A stretch of 16,447 nt of DNA, taken from assembly GCA_014378805.1 (NCBI GenBank), contig JACMMY010000277.1, positions 1 through 16,447 on the forward strand, written 5' to 3'. This document shows, one piece after another, positions 1 to 6,064 of this stretch. The notes under the pieces are model-generated. The model had not been told where the DNA came from and searched no databases. It worked only from the letters and a program-made list of their open reading frames with translations. The stretch comes from Moraxellaceae bacterium (GTDB lineage Bacteria; Pseudomonadota; Gammaproteobacteria; Pseudomonadales; Moraxellaceae). The translations under genes and the position numbers were made by a program. How positions within the stretch are numbered: position 1 is the stretch's first letter; each line of letters begins with the position of its first letter.

Positions 1-270
1 CGTCATGCGGGTGCGATTTTTATGGGACGCCATACGCCTGAAGCGATTGGCGATTATTGTGCGGGGCCGAACCACGTTTTACCAACCTCTGGCACAGCGC
101 GTTTTTCCTCGCCGCTGGGTGTGTATGATTTCCAAAAACGCAGCAGTATCATTCATTGCTCACCGACGGGCAGCAAGCCTTTAGCACAAGCAGCGGATAT
201 TTTGGCGCAACAAGAGGGCTTGGATGCGCATGCGCGTTCAGCACGCTATCGTGTAGGAGGTGCAGAATGA
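1..270 (+). CDS. hisD: Histidinol dehydrogenase, C-terminal part (5' end outside window)
   Basis: The reading frame is open from base 1 and ends at TGA 268-270, giving about 89 C-terminal residues. The stretch [20 protein letters not shown] followed by [20 protein letters not shown] is the highly conserved C-terminal signature of HisD, the NAD-dependent zinc enzyme that oxidises L-histidinol to L-histidine in the last two steps of histidine synthesis. The His in GPNHVLPT is in the catalytic region of the family. The first ATG in frame (base 22) is internal, not the start. The stop codon overlaps the start of hisC as ATGA, so the two genes are translationally coupled in a his operon. The catalytic N-terminal two thirds lie upstream of the window. 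Confidence 0.96.
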   Translation, partial: RHAGAIFMGRHTPEAIGDYCAGPNHVLPTSGTARFSSPLGVYDFQKRSSIIHCSPTGSKPLAQAADILAQQEGLDAHARSARYRVGGAE

Positions 271-1358
271 CTGCTTCTAATCAAAGCGTGAATCAACGCC
301 TGTGGAGTCCATTGGTTCGTGAACTTGTGCCTTATGTGCCGGGTGAACAACCAAAGCTCAGTAATTTGACCAAACTCAATACCAACGAAAGCCCATTTCC
401 ACCGTCACCGCGTGTGCGTGAAGCGATTATCGCGGCACTCGGCAATGATGGTGATGCACTTCGCCTTTATCCTGATCCTGATGCCAGTGTGCTGAAGCAA
501 ACAATTGCGAAATATCATGGTTTAGAAACCAATCAGATATTTTTGGGGAATGGCTCAGACGAAGTGCTCGCGCATGTGTTTATGGCGTTCTTCAAGCAAG
601 AAAAACCGCTGTTATATCCAGATATTACCTATAGTTTTTATCCTGTTTATAGCCAGTTGTATGAAGTCAATACAGTGCAAATCCCACTGGATGACCACTT
701 CCAGATCAATATCAATGATTACAACATTCCGAATGGTGGCATCATCCTCGCCAATCCAAATGCACCAACGGGCGTATTGCTCGGTCTTGATCAGATCGAG
801 CAATTACTGACGAATCATCCCGATTCAGTTGTTGTGATTGATGAGGCGTATATTGATTTTGGTGGTGTGTCGGCGATTAGTTTGGTGAGCCAGTTTGATA
901 ACTTGTTGGTCTGTCAAACGGTATCTAAATCGCGTGCGTTAGCGGGTTTACGCATCGGCATGGTGTTCGCGCAAGCGCATTTGATCGAAGCACTGGAACG
1001 GGTGAAGAACAGCTTTAACTCCTATCCGTTAGATCGTTTGGCGATTGTCGGTGGTGTGGCGTCGTTTGAAGATGAGGCGTATTTTCAGTCGACTTGTCAG
1101 ACGTTGATTGGTTTGCGTGAGGTTTTGGTGGGTGAGCTGAGTGATTTAGGTTTTGAGACTTTGCCATCGACTGCGAATTTCATTTTTGCGCGTCATCCGC
1201 AGCATCAGGCAGTAGAGCTTGCGAAGGGATTACGTGAAGACGGCATTATCGTGCGTCACTTTGTTAAGCCGAGAATCAGCGAGTTTTTGCGGATTACGAT
1301 TGGAACGGCAGAGCAGAATCAGGCGTTGGTGAAACGGTTGAAGGTGATGTTGGGGTGA
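267..1358 (+). CDS. hisC: Histidinol-phosphate aminotransferase
   Basis: HisC is a PLP-dependent class I/II aminotransferase that converts imidazole-acetol phosphate and glutamate to L-histidinol phosphate and 2-oxoglutarate in the cytoplasm. The 363-residue product has the usual family length. Visible motifs are NTNESP near residue 38, GNGSDE at 94-99, NPNAPTG at 163-169, DEAY at 192-195, the PLP Schiff-base lysine K221 in [10 protein letters not shown], and the substrate carboxylate arginine R342 in FLRITIGT. The frame extends upstream to 156, but ATG 267 is chosen because it follows an AGGAGG ribosome site at 255-260 with six bases of spacing, overlaps the hisD stop as ATGA, and gives the expected N-terminus. 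A strong hairpin lies 11 bases after the stop. Confidence 0.97.
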   Translation: MTASNQSVNQRLWSPLVRELVPYVPGEQPKLSNLTKLNTNESPFPPSPRVREAIIAALGNDGDALRLYPDPDASVLKQTIAKYHGLETNQIFLGNGSDEVLAHVFMAFFKQEKPLLYPDITYSFYPVYSQLYEVNTVQIPLDDHFQININDYNIPNGGIILANPNAPTGVLLGLDQIEQLLTNHPDSVVVIDEAYIDFGGVSAISLVSQFDNLLVCQTVSKSRALAGLRIGMVFAQAHLIEALERVKNSFNSYPLDRLAIVGGVASFEDEAYFQSTCQTLIGLREVLVGELSDLGFETLPSTANFIFARHPQHQAVELAKGLREDGIIVRHFVKPRISEFLRITIGTAEQNQALVKRLKVMLG

Positions 1359-1369
1359 GTTGGTTCAAT

Positions 1370-1400
1370 AAGTGCAATAAGTTTTTGGCTTATTGCACTT
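1370..1400 (+). terminator. Hairpin after hisC, probable terminator
   Basis: A perfect 12-bp inverted repeat (AAGTGCAATAAG at 1370-1381, CTTATTGCACTT at 1389-1400) with a 7-base loop starts 11 bases after the hisC stop. It is followed only by TTATGTT, not by a long T run, so termination efficiency is uncertain. It separates the plus-strand his genes from the convergent minus-strand block. Confidence 0.6.
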
Positions 1401-1432
1401 TTATGTTAAAGGTTTATTTTTCTTCTTAGTAA

Positions 1433-1455
1433 GGTTAGCGCTGAGGAGCGAAACC
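1433..1455. repeat. Degenerate REP-like palindrome
   Basis: GGTT (1433-1436) pairs with AACC (1452-1455) and CGCT (1439-1442) with AGCG (1447-1450), enclosing a GAGG loop. The following CGAAACCCAAC text resembles short palindromic intergenic elements seen in many gammaproteobacteria. Only one copy is in the window, so repeat status is an inference. Confidence 0.35.
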
Positions 1456-1502
1456 CAACGGGTAGGTGAATGTCGTTCTTGTAAAACCACAAAAAAATTA
1501 TT

Positions 1503-1937
1503 TTAATCCAATGAGTTGTTGGACTTATTGAGTCCGAAGTTAGACTGTGTAGTGGAGTAAGAAAAAAAACCTATAAAAACAAGCTCGTTAGTGGGCTCTC
1601 GTTTGACTCTTGATGGATCATAAGCAAAATTGAATTGTGCAAGCACCCAATATGCAGACTCAATTCCCATGCTCTTCGCTTTACTGATTGGGGGTTTAGA
1701 AAAAGAATCAGAATATGAAATATCGGCGAAAAGTTGGTCTAAGTGAGCTACTTCATCTAGATAATTTGTTTCTTGATGATCCAAATTGTAATAACCGACC
1801 CCACAGCAATCTTGAAGAGCGTCATCCTCGGATTCTTCTTGATGCTTTGCAAGCTCAAGCCAAATAGAAACCACCCCATCACGCTCAAAGCCTTGAGAAT
1901 AGTAGTTCTCGTCCTCGGAATAGTCTCGTTCAGGCAT
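1503..1937 (-). CDS. Imm22-like (DUF4284) immunity protein, orphan
   Basis: The 144-residue acidic cytoplasmic protein has no signal peptide or membrane segment. It shows the pattern I associate with the Imm22/DUF4284 family: a first strand GVVSIWLE (21-28), an acidic helix, the GVGYYNLDHQET segment (46-57), a KAKSMGIESAYWVLAQFNF helix-strand (86-104), and a terminal ELVFIGFFSY strand (118-127). Members of this family are predicted antidotes to polymorphic toxins used in competition between bacteria. No toxin partner is in the window. The ATG at 1937 has no clear Shine-Dalgarno. The gene lies 41 bases after the antitoxin gene on the same strand, so it may be read through from the toxin promoter. 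The family call rests on remembered pattern similarity; the toxin it would neutralise is unknown. Confidence 0.65.
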   Translation of the reverse strand: MPERDYSEDENYYSQGFERDGVVSIWLELAKHQEESEDDALQDCCGVGYYNLDHQETNYLDEVAHLDQLFADISYSDSFSKPPISKAKSMGIESAYWVLAQFNFAYDPSRVKREPTNELVFIGFFSYSTTQSNFGLNKSNNSLD

Positions 1938-1978
1938 ATGATCTTTTAAAACTCGGGTTGGCGATTAAGTATGCGTAG

Positions 1979-2302
1979 TTATGTAAGCATCCCTAATCCA
2001 TGCTTCTCAACAATAGTGAGTAACTTTAGCGCCATACCACTTGGACGTTTTGTGCCAGCTTCCCATTTTTGAATGGTTGATTCACTGGTGTTCAAGTATT
2101 TAGCAAAGACAGGCTGGCTTACTTTATTAGATTCGCGGATGTGCTTAATCTCTGCGGGCGCAAGTAGATGAGGTTTTTGTAAGCAGGAGTCGTCAAACTG
2201 CCGCATCGTCGTTTTATCGATGACGCCAATGTTGAGCAGCGCATTCGCAGAACGATGAATAGATTCGAAAGCCTCGCTCTTAAATTTATTTTTAACTGTC
2301 AT
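1979..2302 (-). CDS. XRE-family antitoxin of a RelE/HigB-type toxin-antitoxin pair (HigA/NadS-like)
   Basis: The 107-residue protein ends in a helix-turn-helix (about residues 50-90, with VSQPVFAKYLNTSESTIQKW and EAGTKRPSG) typical of Cro/C1-type antitoxins that bind the toxin and repress their own operon. The N-terminal half (residues 1-48) is the helical toxin-contact region in related HigA2/NadS proteins. A longer frame starts at 2323, but ATG 2302 is preferred: GGAG lies 7 bases upstream, and the upstream ATG has none. The start overlaps the end of the toxin gene by 11 bases, so translation is coupled. A toxin-first order is usual for HigBA-type pairs. Confidence 0.85.
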   Translation of the reverse strand: MTVKNKFKSEAFESIHRSANALLNIGVIDKTTMRQFDDSCLQKPHLLAPAEIKHIRESNKVSQPVFAKYLNTSESTIQKWEAGTKRPSGMALKLLTIVEKHGLGMLT

Positions 2303-2654
2303 GGCATATCTCCATAAACTCATTGATTCTGACTAACTCATCAACGTGTGCGGTGGTTAGCTCTGCATAACTTTTGGCGAGTTGACGAAAAGCCAATAAC
2401 TCACCCTCATCGATGTTATCTAAATCCTTCTTGGCAAACAAATATTGGTATACCCAAAAGTGCTCACCTTTAGCAAGGATAATCGAACGATGCATATTGT
2501 TATTTAAGCGTTTCTTAAATACACCCCCGCCTAAATTATCCGCTTGACCTTGCATGACTTGCTTGATCGCTGCACAAAGCTCTGAGTCGCTAATCGCTGA
2601 CTTCTTCGCTCTTTTGGAAAACCATGCGGTTTTGAAAACGCGACTTGTTGACAA
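2292..2654 (-). CDS. RelE/HigB-like toxin (PF06296-type), TTG start
   Basis: The 120-residue protein matches the RelE-like toxin family PF06296: VFKTAWFSK near the N-terminus, the ISDSELCAAI helix (21-30), LGGGVFKKRL (41-50), an FWVYQYLFAK strand (66-75) and the NIDEGELLAFRQLAKSY helix (80-96). Family members are ribosome-dependent or free mRNA endonucleases held in check by the adjacent antitoxin. The start codon is TTG (2654-2652), with AAAGAG at 2670-2665 ten bases upstream and a sigma70 -10 TATACT at 2680-2675. No ATG lies in frame near the N-terminus. The segment between LGGG and the aromatic strand (NNNMHRSII) lacks the glycine-rich GGYR form I would expect in typical members, so activity is not assured. 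About 20 residues after the core domain extend over the antitoxin start. Confidence 0.82.
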   Translation of the reverse strand: MSTSRVFKTAWFSKRAKKSAISDSELCAAIKQVMQGQADNLGGGVFKKRLNNNMHRSIILAKGEHFWVYQYLFAKKDLDNIDEGELLAFRQLAKSYAELTTAHVDELVRINEFMEICHDS

Positions 2655-2674
2655 AGTTTTTTTACTCTTTAATT

Positions 2675-2693
2675 AGTATAGCACTGAGTGCTA
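2675..2693 (-). promoter_or_regulatory. Promoter -10 and palindromic operator of the toxin-antitoxin operon
   Basis: On the minus strand a perfect palindrome TAGCACT-C-AGTGCTA (2693-2679) overlaps by two bases a good -10 hexamer TATACT (2680-2675). No strong -35 is visible 17 bases upstream, as expected for a weak or repressed promoter. The leader to the TTG start would be only about 14 bases. The position suggests autoregulation by the XRE antitoxin or the toxin-antitoxin complex. Confidence 0.6.
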
Positions 2694-2724
2694 CTTACTT
2701 ATTTATTATTTAATTGAACTCAAC

Positions 2725-3519
2725 CTATCCATTCGTTGCCCAATTCATCCAATCCAACGTCAGTTCAGTCGACTTCGACGGACGATATTCCGCGCCGCAG
2801 TAACCGTCATAATCCAGCGCATCAATTAAACTAAACACATTTTTATAATCAATATTCCCCGTACTCGGCTCATGGCGATTCGGGCAGTCGGAGAATTGAA
2901 TATGACCAATCTGATGGATGTTTTCACTCAGACCTTCAAACAAATCCTCACCCATCATCGCCATGTGATAGCAGTCGAATTGCATTTTCAGCGGATGATG
3001 AATGTTAGGCGTATTCACCGCTTCCAAGATTTCTTGCATCTGAACAATATTTTGAATCAGGAAACGTGGCATATCGATGCCATTTACCGCTTCGAACACC
3101 ACATCAATATTCGCACCACCCATCACATCCATCGCAAAGCGTAAATTGGCGACTAAAACATGCAGACACGGCAAAAGATCAATGTCGAGCGGTTGACGTC
3201 CAGCAAGGACATTGACGCGCGGTACATTCAAGGCGCGAGCATAATGTGCGGCCTCATACACGGCTTGTCGAAAGGCCTGTTCGCGGCTGGGAACGCACGC
3301 CAAACCATCGCCGCCCTGCATCAAGTCATCGACAGGAATATTGATTAAAATCAGCTTGAGTTGATGTTGCTGAAGTTCCGCTTGAATTTGCTCAGGCGTG
3401 AGTTCATAGGGAAATTGAATCTCAACCGCTTCAAAACCATGCTGGCGTGCCAGCGAGAAACGCTCAATCAAAGGCACTTCGGTAAATAACATGGATAAAT
3501 TGGCGGAGAATTGAGGCAT
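2725..3519 (-). CDS. hyi: Hydroxypyruvate isomerase family protein (Hyi; OtnI possible)
   Basis: The 264-residue protein is a xylose isomerase-like TIM barrel. Hyi interconverts hydroxypyruvate and tartronate semialdehyde in glyoxylate metabolism. Both catalytic glutamates are present: E143 in VVFEAVN and E244 in CGAEYRP. Probable metal ligands are D182 and H185 in QFDCYH and D211, R215 and H216 in FSDCPNRHEP. The N-terminus MPQFSANLSMLFTEVP and the EYRPSKST end fit the family. The start at 3519 has no good Shine-Dalgarno. The neighbouring dehydrogenase at 3653-4504 fits the next pathway step, but glyoxylate carboligase (gcl) is not in the window. The related 2-oxo-tetronate isomerase OtnI, which pairs with an LtnD-type dehydrogenase and an OtnK kinase, cannot be excluded; no OtnK gene is seen. 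Confidence 0.85.
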   Translation of the reverse strand: MPQFSANLSMLFTEVPLIERFSLARQHGFEAVEIQFPYELTPEQIQAELQQHQLKLILINIPVDDLMQGGDGLACVPSREQAFRQAVYEAAHYARALNVPRVNVLAGRQPLDIDLLPCLHVLVANLRFAMDVMGGANIDVVFEAVNGIDMPRFLIQNIVQMQEILEAVNTPNIHHPLKMQFDCYHMAMMGEDLFEGLSENIHQIGHIQFSDCPNRHEPSTGNIDYKNVFSLIDALDYDGYCGAEYRPSKSTELTLDWMNWATNG

Positions 3520-3558
3520 ATAAGGCTCGAAGATAGCTATTCTTAATTGGAAATTAGC

Positions 3559-3619
3559 TCATTAAACTTGTCGAAATATGCGGTGTCTTTATGCCGCCTC
3601 ACTTTGACAGGCTCAGTGA
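3559..3619. repeat. REP-like double palindrome between the dehydrogenase and isomerase genes
   Basis: The arms 3559-3577 (TCATTAAACTTGTCGAAAT) and 3601-3619 (ACTTTGACAGGCTCAGTGA) are imperfect inverted repeats: 13 of 19 positions match and all six mismatches are transitions. They enclose an inner GCGG (3580-3583)/CCGC (3594-3597) stem. The right arm matches 15 of 19 bases at 11030-11048, so this is a dispersed element. It may act as a transcript-stabilising or terminating structure between the two genes. Confidence 0.5.
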
Positions 3620-3652
3620 TCTTTGATGTTAAAAATACTACAGTCTTTTGAA

Positions 3653-4504
3653 TTAAGATTCGATCACTTTAATAATGCTTGATAGGTCATTTGTCGCAAA
3701 GCCATTTTTTGTGTGTTTATGGAGCTGTTGTAATGCACGATCAGCCACAGGCAAGGTTAAACCGTGTGTGGTCGCAAGCTGAATGGCGTTAGTCAGATCT
3801 TTTTTTAAGGTTTGGACTTTCCATTGTACGGGTTCAAAATTCTGTGTCGCCATGCGCGGTGCAAGGATTTGGAACGGTTTGGAGTCTGCAAAACCGCCTG
3901 CTAAAGCAGGAGCGAGTAGTGTGGTATCGACGCCAGATTTTGCCGCCAGCGCAATCGCTTCAGCAATCAGCGTACTGGTTGCGGCAACGATGAGTTGATT
4001 GCAGATTTTGGTCGCTTGACCGCTGCCACTGTTGCCCATATGGGTGACGCGTTGCGAAAGCGGCGCGAAAAAAGGTGAGAGTTGCTGAATCACTTCTCCA
4101 TCACCCCCTGCAAAAATCACCAATGTGCCTTGTTCAGCGCCCATGACGCCGCCAGAAACAGGCGCATCAATCCAATGCGCGCCTTTGGCATGAGCTTGGG
4201 CTGCGAGTGTTTGGGTGAGTTCGACCGAACTGCTGGAGAAGTCGATAATGATTTGATGTGGTTGGATATTTTCGAGTAATGTCTGCGTGACAGATTGAAT
4301 GGCTTCATCATTGGCAAGACAGAGTGCGATGATTTGAAATGATGAAAGATTATCGAGATTGGTTAAAGGCTGTGCGCCTTGTGCAATTAAAGGGCCCGCC
4401 GCATTTGATGTGCGATTCCAAACATGCACTGCAAAACCTGCATTGAGCAATCGCAGACTCATGCGACTGCCCATTAAACCCATGCCGAGGAATGCGATGT
4501 TCAT
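3653..4504 (-). CDS. glxR: NAD(P)-dependent beta-hydroxyacid dehydrogenase, tartronate semialdehyde reductase type
   Basis: The 283-residue protein has the order of the 3-hydroxyisobutyrate dehydrogenase/GlxR/GarR family. There is an N-terminal Rossmann fold with FLGMGLMGSRM (dinucleotide loop at 7-12), the substrate loop DAPVSGG (113-119), the catalytic lysine K166 in GQATKICNQ with N169, and a C-terminal helical domain with LKKDL (233-237). The family reduces tartronate semialdehyde to glycerate or oxidises related beta-hydroxyacids. The adjacent Hyi-like gene favours the glyoxylate/hydroxypyruvate route, but 3-hydroxyisobutyrate, LtnD-like or succinic semialdehyde substrates are possible. 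The start at 4504 gives the canonical MNIAFLGMG N-terminus, though its ribosome site is weak. It lies 148 bases from the Hyi gene, with a palindromic repeat between them. Confidence 0.85.
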   Translation of the reverse strand: MNIAFLGMGLMGSRMSLRLLNAGFAVHVWNRTSNAAGPLIAQGAQPLTNLDNLSSFQIIALCLANDEAIQSVTQTLLENIQPHQIIIDFSSSSVELTQTLAAQAHAKGAHWIDAPVSGGVMGAEQGTLVIFAGGDGEVIQQLSPFFAPLSQRVTHMGNSGSGQATKICNQLIVAATSTLIAEAIALAAKSGVDTTLLAPALAGGFADSKPFQILAPRMATQNFEPVQWKVQTLKKDLTNAIQLATTHGLTLPVADRALQQLHKHTKNGFATNDLSSIIKVIES

Positions 4505-4550
4505 AGCTGTTTTTTATACTCATTTTAAATAATATTTCAGCGCTTTTGCT

Positions 4551-4583
4551 TTGAAATCTTCCCCTTGAAGGGGAAGATTTCAA
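4551..4583. repeat. Perfect 14-bp hairpin with TTGAA loop
   Basis: The arm TTGAAATCTTCCCC (4551-4564) is exactly complementary to GGGGAAGATTTCAA (4570-4583) around the loop TTGAA. No T run follows on either strand, so it is more like an intergenic palindromic repeat than a rho-independent terminator. A second hairpin with the same CCCCTTGAAGGG core lies at 4624-4644. Confidence 0.7.
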
Positions 4584-4623
4584 TGGGGATGCTTTTGAAC
4601 TTTAAAAACCATCCCCCTCCCAG

Positions 4624-4644
4624 CCTCCCCCTTGAAGGGCGAGG
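4624..4644. repeat. Second TTGAA-loop hairpin of the same family
   Basis: CCTC-C-CCC (4624-4631) pairs with GGG-C-GAGG (4637-4644) around TTGAA, with one C/C mismatch. The flanking CATCCCCCTCCCAG and GAGGAG text resembles short intergenic repeats common in Acinetobacter-like genomes. It lies just past the stop of the crotonase gene and could also affect the 3' end of that transcript. Confidence 0.6.
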
Positions 4645-4659
4645 AGTTTTTCGTGAAAT

Positions 4660-5448
4660 TTAACGATATTGACGTGGTTGATATTCCAGTTCTGGCTTCT
4701 TATCTTTACGCATCGCAATTTGGCGATTTTTGCTGAAGAGCAGTTTTAGTTGCCAGATTTTTTCTAAGCGCAGCGCGCGAGTGGGTTGGTGAGACATGGC
4801 ATCTAACACCCGTTTTCCTGCGAGCAATGCATCAGGTGAGCGAGTCAGGAGCTCTTGCGCAAGCGTTTCAGCGGCTGCCAATGGATCAGCGGCAAGATGC
4901 GTGACGAGATGGAGTTTTTCGGCTTCTTTTCCTGTTAGCATCCGACCTGTCATGGTTAGTTCTTTCGCGACATCAACAGGAATAATCCCTTTCAATGTTT
5001 GCGTCAGTCCCATATCTGGTACAAGCCCCCAACGACTTTCCATAATGGACAATTTACAAGTCGGGGTGGCAATACGAATATCTGCTGCAAGTGCCAATTG
5101 CATTCCCGCACCGAGGCAATGCCCATGAAGTGCGGCAATCACAGGGACAGGAAGATCACGCCAGACGAGAAAGGCTTTTTGAAACAGACTTTGACCCGGT
5201 TTGAGGAGTTCCCAGACGGCGACGATGGCGTTTTTCTTGCTATTTAAATCGGTTAAATCAATGCCTGCACTGAAGGATTCACCAACACCCGTCAGAATCA
5301 CTACGCGAATGGATCTGTCATTGCGAATGGTGCGAGCGGTAACGATCAATTCGCGTAATAAAGCAAAACTCATCGCATTACGTTTTTCTGGACGATTCAG
5401 TTGAACGGTCGCAATCGCGCCTTTTTTTTGCAAGAAAACAAGTGACAT
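4660..5448 (-). CDS. Crotonase-fold enoyl-CoA hydratase/isomerase family protein
   Basis: The 262-residue protein acts on acyl-CoA thioesters. The CoA and oxyanion-hole segments are LNRPEKRNAM (17-26), ESFSAGIDL (57-65) and HGHCLGAGMQLALAADIRIA (108-127). In classical hydratases a glutamate stands where this protein has Q117. The second catalytic acid is kept as E137 in IMESRWGLVPDMG, and D145 falls where dienoyl-CoA isomerases have a catalytic aspartate. This points to an isomerase or an uncharacterised crotonase rather than a standard hydratase; the residue matching is from memory. The frame extends to 5562, but ATG 5448 is chosen: it gives the family N-terminus MSLVFLQKKG and has AGGA 8 bases upstream. 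It may be cotranscribed with the membrane protein gene 50 bases upstream. Confidence 0.9.
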   Translation of the reverse strand: MSLVFLQKKGAIATVQLNRPEKRNAMSFALLRELIVTARTIRNDRSIRVVILTGVGESFSAGIDLTDLNSKKNAIVAVWELLKPGQSLFQKAFLVWRDLPVPVIAALHGHCLGAGMQLALAADIRIATPTCKLSIMESRWGLVPDMGLTQTLKGIIPVDVAKELTMTGRMLTGKEAEKLHLVTHLAADPLAAAETLAQELLTRSPDALLAGKRVLDAMSHQPTRALRLEKIWQLKLLFSKNRQIAMRKDKKPELEYQPRQYR

Positions 5449-5498
5449 GCGCGGCATCCTAAGAGAGAGGGCAAGTGATTTAAATATTTTACTCGATC

Positions 5499-6002
5499 TT
5501 AACGGCGATAAAGAACCAAGCGTAGATATTTCGGTAGACAGATGAGTCCAACAATTAAGCAAACCCCTAAAATCGCGCGCGTCGGAACGATACCGAACCA
5601 GTTGCCGAGCAGTTTATTGTAAATTGGCCAACCCAGTGGGAGTTGTTGCCAGCATAAATTAAGAAACGTAGTGATGACGGTGGCAAACAGTGCACTACGA
5701 AAAGCCTGCGGTAAAATAATCGTGCTTGTAATTGTTTCTCGGCGACGATCGAGGTAGCGCCGAAGTAGTTCGGTAATCGGCCAGCCCAATAATAAACCTA
5801 AGAATACAAAAATGGCGAGGATCAGCACGCTATTTTCAATCCCTGTAAAAGCGGGCTCACCCAACAAAAAACGAGCCAATGGACCGACTAATAATAATGT
5901 TTGTGTCAGCAACATAATGACCAAACTGACTCGCCTATGCAACCGTGTAGCCAACATGAGTAATGATGCTGGATAGAGCAAAAATATAAACCAAATCAGC
6001 AT
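5499..6002 (-). CDS. Membrane protein of unknown function
   Basis: I do not recognise this 167-residue protein. It is hydrophobic, with likely membrane segments at about 1-20, 26-47, 57-80, 101-117 and 139-160. Basic stretches between them (RLHRR at 20-24, RRYLDRRRE at 81-89, and the RLVLYRR tail) suggest those loops are cytoplasmic. The LLLGWPITELLRRYLDRRR segment is the most distinctive. There is no signal-peptide cleavage site or catalytic motif. It starts 62 bases after the sensor kinase gene and ends 50 bases before the crotonase gene, all on the same strand, so it may be in one transcript with the kinase. The start at 6002 has only a weak ribosome site. Confidence 0.75.
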   Translation of the reverse strand: MLIWFIFLLYPASLLMLATRLHRRVSLVIMLLTQTLLLVGPLARFLLGEPAFTGIENSVLILAIFVFLGLLLGWPITELLRRYLDRRRETITSTIILPQAFRSALFATVITTFLNLCWQQLPLGWPIYNKLLGNWFGIVPTRAILGVCLIVGLICLPKYLRLVLYRR

Positions 6003-6064
6003 AGCAGGTGATGTCCCTATACGTTTTACCGTGCAAGTGAGTACTGGTTGTCACAAAGAAGTGC

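Noticed and set aside
156..266. N-terminal extension of hisC to base 156
   Set aside because: It lies inside hisD and would add 37 cysteine-rich residues not seen in HisC; AGGAGG plus ATGA overlap place the start at 267.
3160..3348. Plus-strand short frames within the Hyi gene
   Set aside because: Antisense shadows with no start signal; the minus-strand frame holds both catalytic glutamates.
5449..5562. Upstream extension of the crotonase gene
   Set aside because: It would overlap the membrane protein gene and add 38 residues unlike the family; ATG 5448 has a ribosome site.
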